Shown here piece by piece: positions 33,064 to 43,564 of a stretch of DNA of 64,000 nt. How positions within the stretch are numbered: position 1 is the first letter of the stretch; each line of letters begins with the position of its first letter. Source of the DNA: Marinobacter sp. SS21. GTDB taxonomy: Bacteria > Pseudomonadota > Gammaproteobacteria > Pseudomonadales > Oleiphilaceae. A model generated the notes under the pieces. The model saw only the letters and a list, made by a program, of their open reading frames with translations. It was not told the origin of the DNA and ran no database searches. The stretch is taken from the NCBI RefSeq assembly GCF_028369065.1, contig NZ_JAQNDA010000018.1, positions 1 to 64,000 of the forward strand, read 5' to 3'. Both the position numbers and the translations under genes were made by a program.

Positions 33064-33386
33064 AGACCCCCCCTTCGTTGCCAAATTCTGGCTAAATGTT
33101 GCTCTCCGCAGGTTGTATTGTTTTCAAAGCACCCCTCCCCGGCTTTTCCCCATGGGAGCGGATCGCATTGTTTTTATTTCGCAATAACCTGCGCTCGGCT
33201 TTCACCGACTAATTATTGTACAGACAGCACTTGGTAGAGGGGAAGTATAGATAAGCTATGTCAAATTTTCCGCTATAACGTTATGCGAGCCTTCACTTCA
33301 GCATACGCTGAGAATATCATTGCAACTCATTAATAATAGGTAGTATTTTTGAATCACGCCGAAAGCCTGAGGTGGTGACTCAGACT
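33064..33386. other. AT-rich intergenic stretch with no recognisable gene
   Basis: This 323-bp gap lies upstream of the PilZ gene and downstream of the esterase gene (both minus strand). It is more AT-rich than its surroundings, especially 33185-33350, and should contain the PilZ promoter. No repeat, RNA gene or clear box was found. Confidence 0.4.
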
Positions 33387-34049
33387 CTACAGACCGAGCC
33401 GACTTCGCAGAAACTGGCCGATCGCCAGGACTTCCTCAAGGCAGACACTGTGATCCATAGGGTAAGTGGTGTATTCCGGCTGAAAGCCCAGCTCTTCCAG
33501 TTGCGTAACGCTTTTTCGGCCCAGAGCTTCAGGAACGATCCCGTCGTAAACCCCGTGGAAGACCTGAATTGCCAGTCCCCGGTTGGCCTCAGACAGCGCG
33601 ACGCTGTCTGCGGTGGCGAAATAGGTCGACAGTCCCAGTAGCCCGGCCAGGGGTTTGGGGTAACTCAGGCCCGCTTCATACGCGACCGCGCCACCCTGGG
33701 AGAAGCCGGCAAGGATGATTTTCGAGCTGTCGATCCCACGACTGATCTCGGCGTCGATCAGCTCGACAACGGCAGCGGCGGAGCGCCGAAGCTGCTGCGT
33801 GTCGATAACACGGTCGACATCCATAGCCTTGATGTCATACCACGCTGGCATCCTCATGCCCCCGTTAATCGTTACCGGCATTTCGGGGGCATGTGGAAAG
33901 ATGAAACGCACAGCGGCGTTTTCAGGCAGCCGCAATTCCGGCACGATGGGTTCGAAATCATGCCCGCTGGCCCCCAGTCCATGCAGCCAGATGACGGTGG
34001 CCGTCGGCCTGGGACCGGTTTCCCGTTCAATGTAATTCAGCTCACTCAC
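33387..34049 (-). CDS. Carboxylesterase/phospholipase of the alpha/beta-hydrolase fold
   Basis: 220 residues, close to the length of Pseudomonas carboxylesterase II. Motifs: VIWLHGLGASGHDFEPIVPEL (oxyanion region), FPHAPEMPVTINGGMRMPAWYDI, the nucleophile elbow GFSQGGAVAYE (Ser), Asp in HGVYDGIVPE, and His in YPMDHSVCLEE. The catalytic Ser-Asp-His triad is complete. It should hydrolyse short-chain esters or lysophospholipids in the cytoplasm. It lies 26 bases downstream of an acyltransferase gene on the same strand, so the two are probably co-transcribed. Confidence 0.93.
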   Translation of the reverse strand: MSELNYIERETGPRPTATVIWLHGLGASGHDFEPIVPELRLPENAAVRFIFPHAPEMPVTINGGMRMPAWYDIKAMDVDRVIDTQQLRRSAAAVVELIDAEISRGIDSSKIILAGFSQGGAVAYEAGLSYPKPLAGLLGLSTYFATADSVALSEANRGLAIQVFHGVYDGIVPEALGRKSVTQLEELGFQPEYTTYPMDHSVCLEEVLAIGQFLRSRLGL

Positions 34050-34075
34050 GGCTTACCTCACGTCGAAGACCAGAA

Positions 34076-35260
34076 TTATTCACGCGGTGCTTTGGATTTC
34101 AGCGCGCTGGTGACCGGGTTTGCGTACATATCAAGTAGGTAGGCGCGATAATCCGGCGTGCAGGACTCTAACCTGCGGTTCATTTCCTGTTCTGCAGCCT
34201 CGATCTCAGCGGGACTCCAGGTTTCTGCGGTGACCAGGGCGTCACTGACCTCATCAAGGCCGTGATGGGCCTGTGGATGCTGCCCCCGATGCTCATACGC
34301 CACCAGGTTAGATGCATGGAGGTGGTAATTGGCGTGCATTTCATTGTCGATCAGACCCGCCAGTTCATTAGGACTGTCCGGAGCATTGCGGATTGGAGTG
34401 CCAAAATGGACATGGACATGGCCCTTGAAGCCGGTCAGGCCCTTGATAATCTGATCGGCGTCTTCGCCCTGGGCCTTGGTGTAGGTTCCGGTTCGAACCC
34501 GTGCTTCCAGCTCCCGAGCCTTGTCGCTGTCACAGGGGTCGTACTCATAGGCAATGGAAACCGGCACAATGTGCAGACGGTTCATCACCTCGGAAAACGA
34601 CAACCCACTTTTTTTCTGGCTCATGTAGAACATCTTGATAATGGCCGGGTCGGTCAGGTCCAAGCCATCCTTCGCCCGCCCCTCCCTTTGGGCGATCCAG
34701 ATGCTGTGATTCTCGTTGATACTGTGATTGATGAACGCCGACAAGGTGAGGAAGGTATCCCGCATCTCCCTTGGACTGCTGAGGTTGCGGCGCACGACAA
34801 AGCTTTTGTTCAAACGCATCAGTTCGGCGAACACCCGATTCTCCAGCAGGTTGTCGCCAATGGCGATGCGGGTGGTGGTATAACCGTGACTGAACAGTAG
34901 GTAGTTCACCACCAGAGGATCAAACACAATATCCCGGTGGTTGGAGATGAACAGATGGGCGGAATTCTTGTCGAGATGCTCAAGGCCACTAAAGGTAATG
35001 CGGGTGGTGGTATTCTGGACCAGGTCCTCCACATACCGATAAAGCTTGGCCTGAATCTCGGCGATCTGCGTTATTCCGCCGAAATTTTCGATAAGCCAAC
35101 GCTGAATGCGACGGCGCACCAGCCGGGGCAGCCAACGGCTTAGTGTTGGGTGCCTGAAACGCGCAATCAGATCCAGAAAATCGGCGTCGTTCACCAGACG
35201 CTGAACGGTCGGTTCTGTTTCATCGTCCCTGTAGGGGCGTATGGCGTCAAAGTCCTGCAT
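34076..35260 (-). CDS. PlsC-like glycerol-phosphate acyltransferase family protein
   Basis: 394 residues from the ATG at 35260, which has AGGA six bases upstream. The acyltransferase core has block I ISNHRDIVFDPLVV (the catalytic His-Asp pair), block II FVVRRN, block III IWIAQREGRAKDG and block IV VPVSIAYEYDP. The protein is longer than PlsC, with an extra N-terminal helical segment (about 1-85) and a C-terminal tail. It probably transfers an acyl chain to a lysophospholipid or related acceptor. It is followed by the esterase gene, so the pair may remodel lipids. Confidence 0.88.
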   Translation of the reverse strand: MQDFDAIRPYRDDETEPTVQRLVNDADFLDLIARFRHPTLSRWLPRLVRRRIQRWLIENFGGITQIAEIQAKLYRYVEDLVQNTTTRITFSGLEHLDKNSAHLFISNHRDIVFDPLVVNYLLFSHGYTTTRIAIGDNLLENRVFAELMRLNKSFVVRRNLSSPREMRDTFLTLSAFINHSINENHSIWIAQREGRAKDGLDLTDPAIIKMFYMSQKKSGLSFSEVMNRLHIVPVSIAYEYDPCDSDKARELEARVRTGTYTKAQGEDADQIIKGLTGFKGHVHVHFGTPIRNAPDSPNELAGLIDNEMHANYHLHASNLVAYEHRGQHPQAHHGLDEVSDALVTAETWSPAEIEAAEQEMNRRLESCTPDYRAYLLDMYANPVTSALKSKAPRE

Positions 35261-35494
35261 GTGGTTCCTGTTCTTGTCGGTACCGGGCAAAGGCCGCGGT
35301 TGCCCTGGATGCTTGGGCCATGTTGTCTGTTGATGTCCTTGGTTTTTTTAGGCGGCTCTTTTAGCCCCAGGACAAAATGGCGCTATTGTAACGCCTAATT
35401 CCACCACGCGCCTCAATTGCCGCCGCCCATTCTGGTATCATGCCGGATCGATTACGCCAGCCCACTCTCCTGACAGCGACAACGAGCCGCACCT

Positions 35495-37342
35495 ATGGAT
35501 TTTCAGCAACTTACCACGGCCAGGCCCGACACCCAGCTCGCCGACCCCGGCGCGGTACTGCAGCAGGTATTCGGCTATGAACAGTTTCGGCCGCTGCAGG
35601 AAGACATCATTCAGGAATTGGTGGCCGGTCGCAACGCGCTGGTGCTGATGCCCACCGGCGGTGGCAAATCGCTTTGTTATCAGGTGCCCGCCCTGGTGCG
35701 CCCGGGTACCGCCATCGTGGTGTCTCCGTTGATCGCACTGATGCAGGATCAGGTGGCCGCGCTCCGGCAGCTGGGGGTTCGCGCCGCGTTTCTGAACTCC
35801 ACCATCGACCTGCAGGAAGCCAGAGCCACCGAGAATGCGCTGATGACCGGGGAACTGGACCTGCTTTACTGCGCCCCGGAGCGGCTGTTGCAACCTCGTA
35901 CCCTGGAGTTGTTGGGCCGCGCCTCCATATCCTTGTTTGCCATTGATGAGGCCCACTGCGTCTCGCAATGGGGGCACGACTTCCGTTCGGATTATCTCGG
36001 TTTGGACATTCTGGCTCGAGAGTTCAGCCAGGTGCCCCGAATCGCGCTGACTGCAACCGCCGATGAACGGACGCGTCGGGAGATCGCCGAGCGCCTTTCC
36101 CTGACCGATGCCCGCCACTTCATCAGCAGTTTCGATCGCCCCAACATCCAATATCGCATTGCACCCAAAGTTAATGCTAACAAGCAGTTACTTGACTTTA
36201 TCAAGTCCGAGCATGAACAGGAATCCGGCATTGTCTACTGCCTGTCCCGAAACAAGGTAGAAAGCACCGCACGGATGCTTGAGGGCAAGGGTTACACCGC
36301 ACTTCCTTATCACGCCGGTCTGCCACCGGAAGTACGGGCAAACCATCAAGAGCGCTTTCTTCGGGAAGACGGTGTGATCGTGGTGGCCACCATTGCCTTC
36401 GGTATGGGCATCGACAAGCCGGATGTCCGCTTTGTCGCCCACCTGGACCTGCCCAAGAGCCTGGAGGCCTATTACCAGGAGACCGGTCGGGCTGGCCGCG
36501 ACGGCAATCCGTCCACCGCCTGGATGGTTTACGGCCTACAGGACGTCATCAAGCTTCGGCAGATGCTTGAAGGCTCCATGGGCAACGAGCAGTTCAAAAG
36601 AATCGAACGGCAGAAAATGGACGCCATGCTGGGGCTGTGCGAAGTCACCACCTGTCGGCGTCAGGCTCTGCTGCGCTACTTTGGCGACAGCCTGGAGCAA
36701 TCTTGTGGCAACTGCGACACCTGCCTTACGCCACCAGAGACCTGGGACGGCACTGTAGCGGTGCAGAAAGCCCTGTCCTGTGTCTACCGGACCGGCCAGC
36801 GCTTTGGTGTCAGCTACCTGATCGATGTGCTGCGGGGCGTCGACAATGACCGTATCCGACAGGCCGGCCATCATCTGGTGACGACCTATGGCATCGGCAC
36901 CGAGTTGGCCGCCAACGAATGGAAGTCGGTGTTTCGTCAGCTGGTGGCCAATGGATTCCTGCGGACGGACCCAGAAGGTTATGGCGCTTTGCAGCTGACC
37001 GAAGACTGTCGCGCGCTACTCAAGGGCGAGCGCGGCATCGAGTTGCGCAAAGATCCGGCTGTCAAGGCCTCCACGCGTCGTACACGCGACCGCGCCAATC
37101 TCTCAGACCACGTCCAGGACCCTGAAGGCTGGGAAGCCCTGAGAGCCTGCCGCAAGTCTCTGGCCGAGCAACAGGGCGTTCCACCCTACGTGATCTTTCA
37201 CGATGCCACGTTACTGGAAATCCTGGAGCGCCGGCCTCGTACCATGGAAGAATTTGCCGGCATCACCGGTGTGGGCAAGGCCAAACTCGATAAATACGGC
37301 GAGACCTTCCTGTCGGTGTTGGCCGGTGGCAGCTCAACCTGA
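35495..37342 (+). CDS. recQ: ATP-dependent DNA helicase RecQ
   Basis: 615 residues with the full RecQ set: motif 0 ([14 protein letters not shown]), Walker A ([12 protein letters not shown]), DEAH box ([20 protein letters not shown] with the aromatic-rich loop), motif III TATA, motifs IV-VI ([41 protein letters not shown]), the RecQ-Ct zinc domain ([11 protein letters not shown]...CGNCDTC), winged helix and a C-terminal HRDC domain ([20 protein letters not shown]). It unwinds DNA 3' to 5' in RecF-type repair and restart. It overlaps the convergent next gene by 9 bases. Confidence 0.97.
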   Translation: MDFQQLTTARPDTQLADPGAVLQQVFGYEQFRPLQEDIIQELVAGRNALVLMPTGGGKSLCYQVPALVRPGTAIVVSPLIALMQDQVAALRQLGVRAAFLNSTIDLQEARATENALMTGELDLLYCAPERLLQPRTLELLGRASISLFAIDEAHCVSQWGHDFRSDYLGLDILAREFSQVPRIALTATADERTRREIAERLSLTDARHFISSFDRPNIQYRIAPKVNANKQLLDFIKSEHEQESGIVYCLSRNKVESTARMLEGKGYTALPYHAGLPPEVRANHQERFLREDGVIVVATIAFGMGIDKPDVRFVAHLDLPKSLEAYYQETGRAGRDGNPSTAWMVYGLQDVIKLRQMLEGSMGNEQFKRIERQKMDAMLGLCEVTTCRRQALLRYFGDSLEQSCGNCDTCLTPPETWDGTVAVQKALSCVYRTGQRFGVSYLIDVLRGVDNDRIRQAGHHLVTTYGIGTELAANEWKSVFRQLVANGFLRTDPEGYGALQLTEDCRALLKGERGIELRKDPAVKASTRRTRDRANLSDHVQDPEGWEALRACRKSLAEQQGVPPYVIFHDATLLEILERRPRTMEEFAGITGVGKAKLDKYGETFLSVLAGGSST

Positions 37343-37900
37343 GGCCGAGGGCATGGCGACCCTCCCGCGTTTTCGGACTTGATAATGGGCAACCGATGAG
37401 GCGACGTGGGTGCCCTTGGCATCGGTCAGCCTGCCCTCCAGGGTAAAGGCAGCTTTACCGGATTCATCGGCTTGCTGTTTGATTGCCGCCAGCGCCTCTG
37501 GAGCCATGGAAAAGACCACCGTAACGTCTGATTTTGCCGCCTGGTGGTACTGCAAGGTCATTTCTTTCAGGATGGGGACATAGTCCGGCCCCAGATTGAA
37601 CAGGGTCATTACCCCGCCTGGAATCTCAGCCACCAGGAAGTAGGCACCGGCATACAAGGTACCAAAGTGGTTTCGGTTACCCTTCAGCGGAATGCTGGCC
37701 CGGACATAGCACGGCGCAAGCTCTTCAACCCGGAAGCCATTGCGCACCGTAAATGGAATCGCCAAACCGATAATCCGGTTGATACCGGCGTAGCCCGATG
37801 TTTTCCTCAGCCAGGCTAACGGCTGGCTCAGATTGGCGTTGTTGTCTGATCCAGCCGCCCATTGGCCCGCCGCTTCCATAATTCGATTCACCAGCGTCAT
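37334..37900 (-). CDS. DUF4442 hotdog-fold putative thioesterase
   Basis: 188 residues. The second half has a hotdog-like pattern: [35 protein letters not shown], with the long hotdog helix after HFGT, then [19 protein letters not shown] and [25 protein letters not shown]. These are features of DUF4442/YiiD-C proteins, related to acyl-CoA thioesterases. A DE or D active residue is not obvious, so activity is uncertain. It is convergent with and overlaps the end of recQ. Confidence 0.82.
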   Translation of the reverse strand: MTLVNRIMEAAGQWAAGSDNNANLSQPLAWLRKTSGYAGINRIIGLAIPFTVRNGFRVEELAPCYVRASIPLKGNRNHFGTLYAGAYFLVAEIPGGVMTLFNLGPDYVPILKEMTLQYHQAAKSDVTVVFSMAPEALAAIKQQADESGKAAFTLEGRLTDAKGTHVASSVAHYQVRKRGRVAMPSASG

Positions 37901-38184
37901 GCTGCCTCCTTAGTGTTATTGTGTCAGGGCGCCTCTTACCAGCTACGACCAGCCTCAGATCCTGCCTGGTCCTGAGCGCGCTAAAGCTGATTAGGAGCCG
38001 GTCGGAAACCCTTCAAACACCATGTAGCCACCTACGGAGTATTGCAAGTAATTGGGTTATTTTGTGGCCGGATCACGGCTTTCTTCCTTGAAATGGCTAA
38101 ACTTCTGTCAGCAGTAATGCTGATCAGGACGGACCCGGTACCGCCAGCGGATTAATAACCAGAGGACCAATAAGGAGGTGGCGC

Positions 38185-39132
38185 ATCAGTTTACCATTCG
38201 CACGATCATACCCTGGGCTGGCCACCGCCGTGCTTGCCGTTACGCTTTATGCCATGGCGCTTGCGTGTGGGCCTCGTGCCGAAGCCGCTACGTTGGAGAC
38301 GGCGGTTTACCATCCCCCCGTCGAAACGGATTACATCCTGTGGTATCGGAACTACGACAGCCCAGCGGTTTACGCCCTGGTTAAGCTGGCGATGGAAGCA
38401 ACGCCGGAATACGGCCCGTTCCGAATCCATCGCAGTGTAGAAATGGTCCAGGGTCGGGCTTTGCGGGAGCTTGCCAGGGAGGAGAGCCAGGTTTTGGATA
38501 TCGCCACCGTGGCAACCTCGGTGGAGCGGGAGAAAGAGCTGCTCGCCATACCCATACCGATCGACGGGGGCCTGCTGGGGTTTCGCGTCTGTGTCGTCAT
38601 GAAAGACCAGGTCCAACGATTTGAGGGCATCAATTCCATCGCCGAACTGAGCGCGCGAGGCCTGAAAATTGGCCAGGGCTTGCACTGGCCAGACTCGACG
38701 GTGCTTCAGGTCAATGGTATCGAGGTGATTACCCATTCCCGCTTCGAAACTCTGTTTCTAATGCTCAAGAACCGTCGATTCGACTGTTTCGCCCGTGGCG
38801 TCAGTGAAGTGATGTTTGATCTGGCGCTTGCGAACGACCCCAACCTGGTGATCGAACCGTCACTGTTGATCACCTACCCCATGCTGTCCTACTTTTTCGT
38901 TGGTCCGGACGATCATGAGACGGCGCAACGCTTGCAACTAGGGATGGAACGTGCCATTCAGGATGGCCGTTTCAGCCGCTATCTGGGCACCTATTTCGGC
39001 CATGCGGTGGAGGCGCTCAATCTCTCCGAGCGCACCATCCTGGTGTTGGACAACCCCTACCTTTCCGGAGATTCCATGGATATCGGGCGGCAAGCTCTGG
39101 AAACGCTGCGCGCCCGTATTCAGCGTTACTAG
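38185..39132 (+). CDS. Periplasmic solute-binding-like protein
   Basis: About 315 residues related to amino-acid-type periplasmic binding folds: ETDYILWYRNYDSPAVYALVKLAME, RALRELAREESQVLDIATV, then IAELSARGLKIGQGLHWPDSTVL (second lobe) and MLKNRRFDCFARGVSEV. No transporter genes are adjacent, so it may be a sensory or orphan binding protein; it is convergent with a chemoreceptor gene. The usual-start GTG at 38230 would leave a signal peptide without its positive N-region. A perfect AAGGAGG (38172-38178) stands six bases before an in-frame ATC at 38185 that would give ISLPFARSYPGLATAVLAVT, a good signal. I place the start there tentatively. Confidence 0.75.
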   Translation: MSLPFARSYPGLATAVLAVTLYAMALACGPRAEAATLETAVYHPPVETDYILWYRNYDSPAVYALVKLAMEATPEYGPFRIHRSVEMVQGRALRELAREESQVLDIATVATSVEREKELLAIPIPIDGGLLGFRVCVVMKDQVQRFEGINSIAELSARGLKIGQGLHWPDSTVLQVNGIEVITHSRFETLFLMLKNRRFDCFARGVSEVMFDLALANDPNLVIEPSLLITYPMLSYFFVGPDDHETAQRLQLGMERAIQDGRFSRYLGTYFGHAVEALNLSERTILVLDNPYLSGDSMDIGRQALETLRARIQRY

Positions 39133-39142
39133 GGAGCCTCTG
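39133..39142. repeat. Possible MITE end remnant after CTAG
   Basis: GGAGCCTCTG directly after CTAG (39129-39132) equals the tip of the MITE family with the same flank as copy 1. It fills the 12-bp gap between two convergent stop codons and its CTAG supplies the TAG stop of the upstream gene. Ten bases alone could be chance. Confidence 0.3.
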
Positions 39143-39144
39143 CC

Positions 39145-41034
39145 TTAGACCTTAAAGCGCTCCACATTTTGGTTCAGCGCCAGGCCGACCGACTCAATCC
39201 GGCCACTGTACACGTCGTTTTCACTGGCCGCCGCCGCGGCTTCCTGGCTCTGATCTGAAATGCGGGTGATCGAGGCATTGAGTTCTTCCGTTACCGACGT
39301 CTGTTCTTCCGAAGCGGTTGCGATCTGGGACGTCATCTGGCTGATAGAGGTAATCGCCTCGGCAATCCGGTTCAGGGTTTCCATGGCATCCTGGGCTTTT
39401 TCCATGCTGACGTTGGATACCGCTGTTGATGCCTGCATAACGTCTACGGCGTCTGAGGCGCCTTTTTGAAGACGCTCAATCATATTGTTGATTTCTTCGG
39501 TGCTGTCCTGGGTGCGCTTGGCCAGGTTGCGGACTTCGTCGGCCACAACCGCGAATCCACGCCCGGCATCCCCTGCCCGGGCCGCCTCGATTGCCGCATT
39601 AAGAGCCAACAGATTGGTTTGCTCTGCAATCCCCTGAATCACTTCCAGAACGGTGGTGATCTCACTGACATCCTTGCCCAGCGTATCGATGACTGAGGCC
39701 GCGGCGCCGATTTCCTCAGACAGTCGGCGTACCGCGTCCCGCGATGCCGCAACGGTCTCCAGTGACGCCCTGGCGTCTTGGTCTACCGTGTTGGCGGCGT
39801 CGGCAGTCTGCAAGGCGTTCTGGGCAATCTCACCCGCTGCTGCCGACATCTCGTTGATGGCGGTGGCAATCATATCGATCTCGGTTTGCTGGCCTTCGAC
39901 ACTGATCCGACTGGCGCTTGAGGTTTCTCGTAATGAGCTGACGCTGCTGGCGAGCTCCTCAGCGCCTTGCTTAATGTCACTGACCACGGTCTGGAGGTTG
40001 GAAACAAAACGATTGAAGTTATCCGCCAAGCGACCGAATTCGTCGTTGCGGATGACCTCCAGACGTTTGGAGAGGTCGGCATCGCCACTGGCTATATCCA
40101 CCATGGCAGCCTCCAGCTTGTGAACCGGCTTGAGCAAGGCACGAATGCCCAGGTGCAGCACAAACAGCGTGATCACCAGGGAGAGCAACGCCACAATGCC
40201 ACCGGTAATACGGGCATCGGCCAAGGGCCCATTCAGCAACGTCTCATTGACAAAGGTCCCGAGATACCAATTGACCGCGGGTGCTCCCTCAATGCGGTGA
40301 AAGGCGGCCAGCCAGGGCTGATCGTCTATGGCATAACGTGCCTGCACGCCATCGAGGTCCGGCAGCTCCCCCAACAACACGCGGATGTTCTCTCCCACCA
40401 GTTCACGTTCCGGGTGAAACAAAATTGTGCCATCCTCGGCAATCAGGGTGGCGTAACCGGTATCGGCCAGATTGACCGTCGCCAGCAGTCGCGCCACGCT
40501 GTCCAGGGTGATGTCGCCACCCACCACACCGGCATAGGAACCACGAGGCGCCGGCGCCAGCGATGAGATAATCACCTCCCGCGTACCGGCGTCCAGGTAG
40601 GGCTCGGTGAACGACGCCCGACCCAGATCCTTGGCCAGCCGAAACCAGGGCCGCGTGCGGGGATCGTAATCCGCCGGAAGGGTCGCTTCGGTTTCATCGT
40701 TACGCATAAGCATGTTGCCATTGTCCTGGCCCACATAAACATCCTTAAAGCCAACGCCAACCGTGGCCGCCTGCAGTATCGCCCGGGCCTGCACGTCATT
40801 ACGCGCCGTCGCCAACGCCGCTGCGACGGCCTCAGTGGTCGCCAGCTTGGTATTGAGCCACTGCGCGATGCTGGCCGTGCTTTGCGCCACCGCATCGTCT
40901 ATAAGCGCACTGGCGTAGGTCTGGGTGGTTTGCTTTAACCGTAAATCGCTGATCACCGCGTACAAGGCGATGACCAGAATCAGGAGGACGCCAACGGACG
41001 CAAGCAACTTCTGACCAAAGGAAAGGCGGTTCAT
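39145..41034 (-). CDS. Methyl-accepting chemotaxis protein with double-Cache sensor
   Basis: 629 residues. TM1 (about 10-30), a periplasmic dCache domain (about 35-275; [47 protein letters not shown]), TM2 (about 282-303), HAMP, and a long cytoplasmic coiled coil with the invariant hairpin [20 protein letters not shown] near residue 465. The [12 protein letters not shown] dCache often binds amino acids or other small nutrients. There is no C-terminal CheR-binding pentapeptide. The convergent neighbour is an orphan periplasmic binding protein, which might deliver a ligand, though that is speculative. Confidence 0.95.
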   Translation of the reverse strand: MNRLSFGQKLLASVGVLLILVIALYAVISDLRLKQTTQTYASALIDDAVAQSTASIAQWLNTKLATTEAVAAALATARNDVQARAILQAATVGVGFKDVYVGQDNGNMLMRNDETEATLPADYDPRTRPWFRLAKDLGRASFTEPYLDAGTREVIISSLAPAPRGSYAGVVGGDITLDSVARLLATVNLADTGYATLIAEDGTILFHPERELVGENIRVLLGELPDLDGVQARYAIDDQPWLAAFHRIEGAPAVNWYLGTFVNETLLNGPLADARITGGIVALLSLVITLFVLHLGIRALLKPVHKLEAAMVDIASGDADLSKRLEVIRNDEFGRLADNFNRFVSNLQTVVSDIKQGAEELASSVSSLRETSSASRISVEGQQTEIDMIATAINEMSAAAGEIAQNALQTADAANTVDQDARASLETVAASRDAVRRLSEEIGAAASVIDTLGKDVSEITTVLEVIQGIAEQTNLLALNAAIEAARAGDAGRGFAVVADEVRNLAKRTQDSTEEINNMIERLQKGASDAVDVMQASTAVSNVSMEKAQDAMETLNRIAEAITSISQMTSQIATASEEQTSVTEELNASITRISDQSQEAAAAASENDVYSGRIESVGLALNQNVERFKV

Positions 41035-41289
41035 TATTCTCTCTCTTATAGATGAACTCAGTCCTTAAGTTCAGACTAGACTTTAAAGAGTTCTTTATCC
41101 TTGTTGGGGAAAAGAAACTTCTTGCTTGAATTCCTATAGTGGTTTACGACAGAGTTCCCAGATTCTTTACCAACCCACGAAAAAAAGCGGCACTGTTCAG
41201 GACAGATGAACGCTGCCGGCCTGAAAAGTAACGTCGCTCACAGCGTTCCTGTCAAACGCTGGTCATGCAGATTATGGGAGTAGCCAGTT

Positions 41290-42819
41290 ATGGCCCATGA
41301 AGAATTGCACCTCAATCTTCGCAACCTGAATGCGGCGGATTATGATCAGCTTCGGGCACTGATGGATACGGTTTACGACGACATAGGCGGCGCCTGGCCC
41401 CGGGACACCATTGCCAGCCTGGTGAAACAGTTCCCAGACGGTCAGATTTGCATTGAAGACAGCGGTCAGCTCGTGGCGGTGGCGCTCACAGTGTGTGTGA
41501 AGTACGACCGATTCAGTAATCCGCACACCTACGATGACCTGATCCTGCGCAACCAGAAAATCTGGCACAACGCCAAGGGCGATTCGTTGTACGGTCTGGA
41601 CGTCTTTATTCACCCGGACTACCGAGGATACCGTCTGGGGCGGAGGCTTTACGAAGCGCGCAAGGAGTTGTGCCGATCCATGAATCTGCGCGCGATTTTG
41701 GCGGGTGGCCGAATTCCCAACTACTTCAAGTACGCCGACCAATGCACGCCTGAGGAGTACATTCAGCGGGTGGACCGCCGTGAAATCTACGACCCGATTC
41801 TCTCGTTCCAATTGTCCAACGACTTTCAAGTGACCCGTTTACTGCACAAGTACTTGCCAGAGGACGCGAAATCCCAAGGTTACGCCACCCTGCTGGAATG
41901 GCGGAACATTCTCTATACACCACCCTCAACGGTGATTCAGGCCAAGAAGACGCAAGTTCGCCTGGGCGCCGTCCAATGGCAGATGCGTGAATTTCACTCG
42001 GTGGAAGAGGTGCTGAAGCAGGTCGAGTATTTTGTCGATGCGCTGTCTGACTACAAAAGCGATTTCGCGCTGTTTCCAGAGTTTTTCAATGCTCCGCTCA
42101 TGGGGTTAACCGATCAGGTCGACCAGACTCGGGCGATCCGGTTTCTGGCCGGTTTTACCGAACAGTTCCGGAACGAAATGTCGGAAATGGCGGTCAGCTA
42201 CAACATCAACATCGTGACGGGTTCCATGCCACTGCTGGAAGATGACCGGGTTTACAACGTTTCCTATCTCTGTCACCGGGATGGCCGGGTGGACGAGCAG
42301 CGCAAGATACATATTACGCCCCATGAGCGCCGGGATTGGGTCATTGAGGGGGGCTCCAAGTTCGAGGTCTTTGAAACCGACGCCGGTCGGGTGGCCATTA
42401 TGATCTGCTATGACATCGAATTCCCGGAGCTGGGGCGAATGGCGGCAGACAGCAACGTCGATATCATCTGCGTCCCGTTCTGGACCGATACCAAAAATGG
42501 TTACCTTCGGGTACGGCATTGTGCTCAAGCCAGAGCCATCGAGAATGAGTGCTATGTGGTTATCACCGGCAGTGTCGGCAACCTTCCGAAGGTCGAAAAC
42601 CTTGATGTGCAGTACGCTCAATCGTCGGTTTTTTCACCCTCGGATTTCGCCTTTCCACACGATGCGGTGATGGCGGAAACCACACCCAATACCGAAATGA
42701 TCATGTTCTCGGACATGGACCTGGAAAAACTGAAGTTGGTTCGGAATGAAGGTTCAGTGACGAACCTGAAGGATCGGCGCCTGGACCTCTACCGCTTTCA
42801 GGGGCCTGAACCGGTGTGA
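41290..42819 (+). CDS. GNAT acetyltransferase fused to a carbon-nitrogen hydrolase
   Basis: 509 residues. Residues about 8-210 form a GNAT domain (GLDVFIHPDYRGYRLGRRLYEARKEL is the acetyl-CoA loop with its R/Q-x-x-G-x-G variant). Residues about 225-495 form a nitrilase-superfamily domain with the full triad: Glu in FALFPEFFN, Lys in RKIHITPHE, Cys373 in IMICYDIEFPE. This hydrolyses or transfers amides. The fusion is known from genomes across proteobacteria, but a substrate is not established to my knowledge. GGGAG lies upstream of the ATG. It stands alone, not in an operon. Confidence 0.93.
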   Translation: MAHEELHLNLRNLNAADYDQLRALMDTVYDDIGGAWPRDTIASLVKQFPDGQICIEDSGQLVAVALTVCVKYDRFSNPHTYDDLILRNQKIWHNAKGDSLYGLDVFIHPDYRGYRLGRRLYEARKELCRSMNLRAILAGGRIPNYFKYADQCTPEEYIQRVDRREIYDPILSFQLSNDFQVTRLLHKYLPEDAKSQGYATLLEWRNILYTPPSTVIQAKKTQVRLGAVQWQMREFHSVEEVLKQVEYFVDALSDYKSDFALFPEFFNAPLMGLTDQVDQTRAIRFLAGFTEQFRNEMSEMAVSYNINIVTGSMPLLEDDRVYNVSYLCHRDGRVDEQRKIHITPHERRDWVIEGGSKFEVFETDAGRVAIMICYDIEFPELGRMAADSNVDIICVPFWTDTKNGYLRVRHCAQARAIENECYVVITGSVGNLPKVENLDVQYAQSSVFSPSDFAFPHDAVMAETTPNTEMIMFSDMDLEKLKLVRNEGSVTNLKDRRLDLYRFQGPEPV

Positions 42820-42963
42820 CGCGACACGACAACGTCTGGATTTGAAGAAACGCATGAATCCCCTATGCTATAGGGTTGAGATTATTGCAATTCTGCGAAT
42901 TGCTGACTATTGTTTAACCTGCAAATGAATGCGCTCAGTCGACATTGAATCGAAGGACAGACC

Positions 42964-43377
42964 TTGGACATTGAAGTAATGAACGAAGCACTGCCAGACC
43001 TGATAGCCCAGTTTCGCATTAAGCATGGGCTCTTCCGCAAGGAGCTCGTTCAAGCACAACTCTTTGATCTTGATCAATATGGCTGTGTCCTGAAGACGGA
43101 CAAGGTGTTTAATCCCGGGGACACGCTTCAGTTCGAGCTGGTGATGGACATGCCGTTCGAGAATATTCGCGCCAAGGGCCTTGCCGGACTGATTACAGAG
43201 CGCAGAAAGCACTGCAGCAATTTCTTCTACTCGATTGATTTTATTGAGCCATCATCGGATAAGCAGTCGTCCATCTGCGACCAGCTCAAACGCATCCGAG
43301 ATGTGCTTCGTAAGAAACAGTCGCTTCGGTCCCGGCGTTCATCTGGTTCGCCGCCGAGCATCAGACAACCCGTGTGA
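42964..43377 (+). CDS. PilZ-like domain protein
   Basis: 137 residues. After about 10 residues comes a beta-barrel-like segment: QAQLFDLDQYGCVLKTDKVFNPGDTLQFELVMDMPFENI, then ITERRKHCSNFFYSIDF. This is the PilZ fold pattern, with DLDQYGC where the DxSxxG motif would be; the Ser and Gly spacing is altered, so c-di-GMP binding is doubtful. The C-terminus is a basic, Ser-rich tail. The start is a TTG with AAGGA five to six bases upstream; an ATG lies five codons later. A second PilZ protein is at 32698. Confidence 0.7.
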   Translation: MDIEVMNEALPDLIAQFRIKHGLFRKELVQAQLFDLDQYGCVLKTDKVFNPGDTLQFELVMDMPFENIRAKGLAGLITERRKHCSNFFYSIDFIEPSSDKQSSICDQLKRIRDVLRKKQSLRSRRSSGSPPSIRQPV

Positions 43378-43564
43378 CCGACAGGCTCTGGGGCAACGCC
43401 GCCCTCAGGGCTCTATGAGTTGTCATAAACCAGAATTATACTAAGGGTTTTGCTGGGATAGCCGTCCGCAAGTGACGGTTCTTCCGCAGCGGCACTCACA
43501 AGAAAAAGCCGGCTCAAAGCGGCAGCGAAAATACTGACCTAGGACTCAACTGGAGAAATCCATC

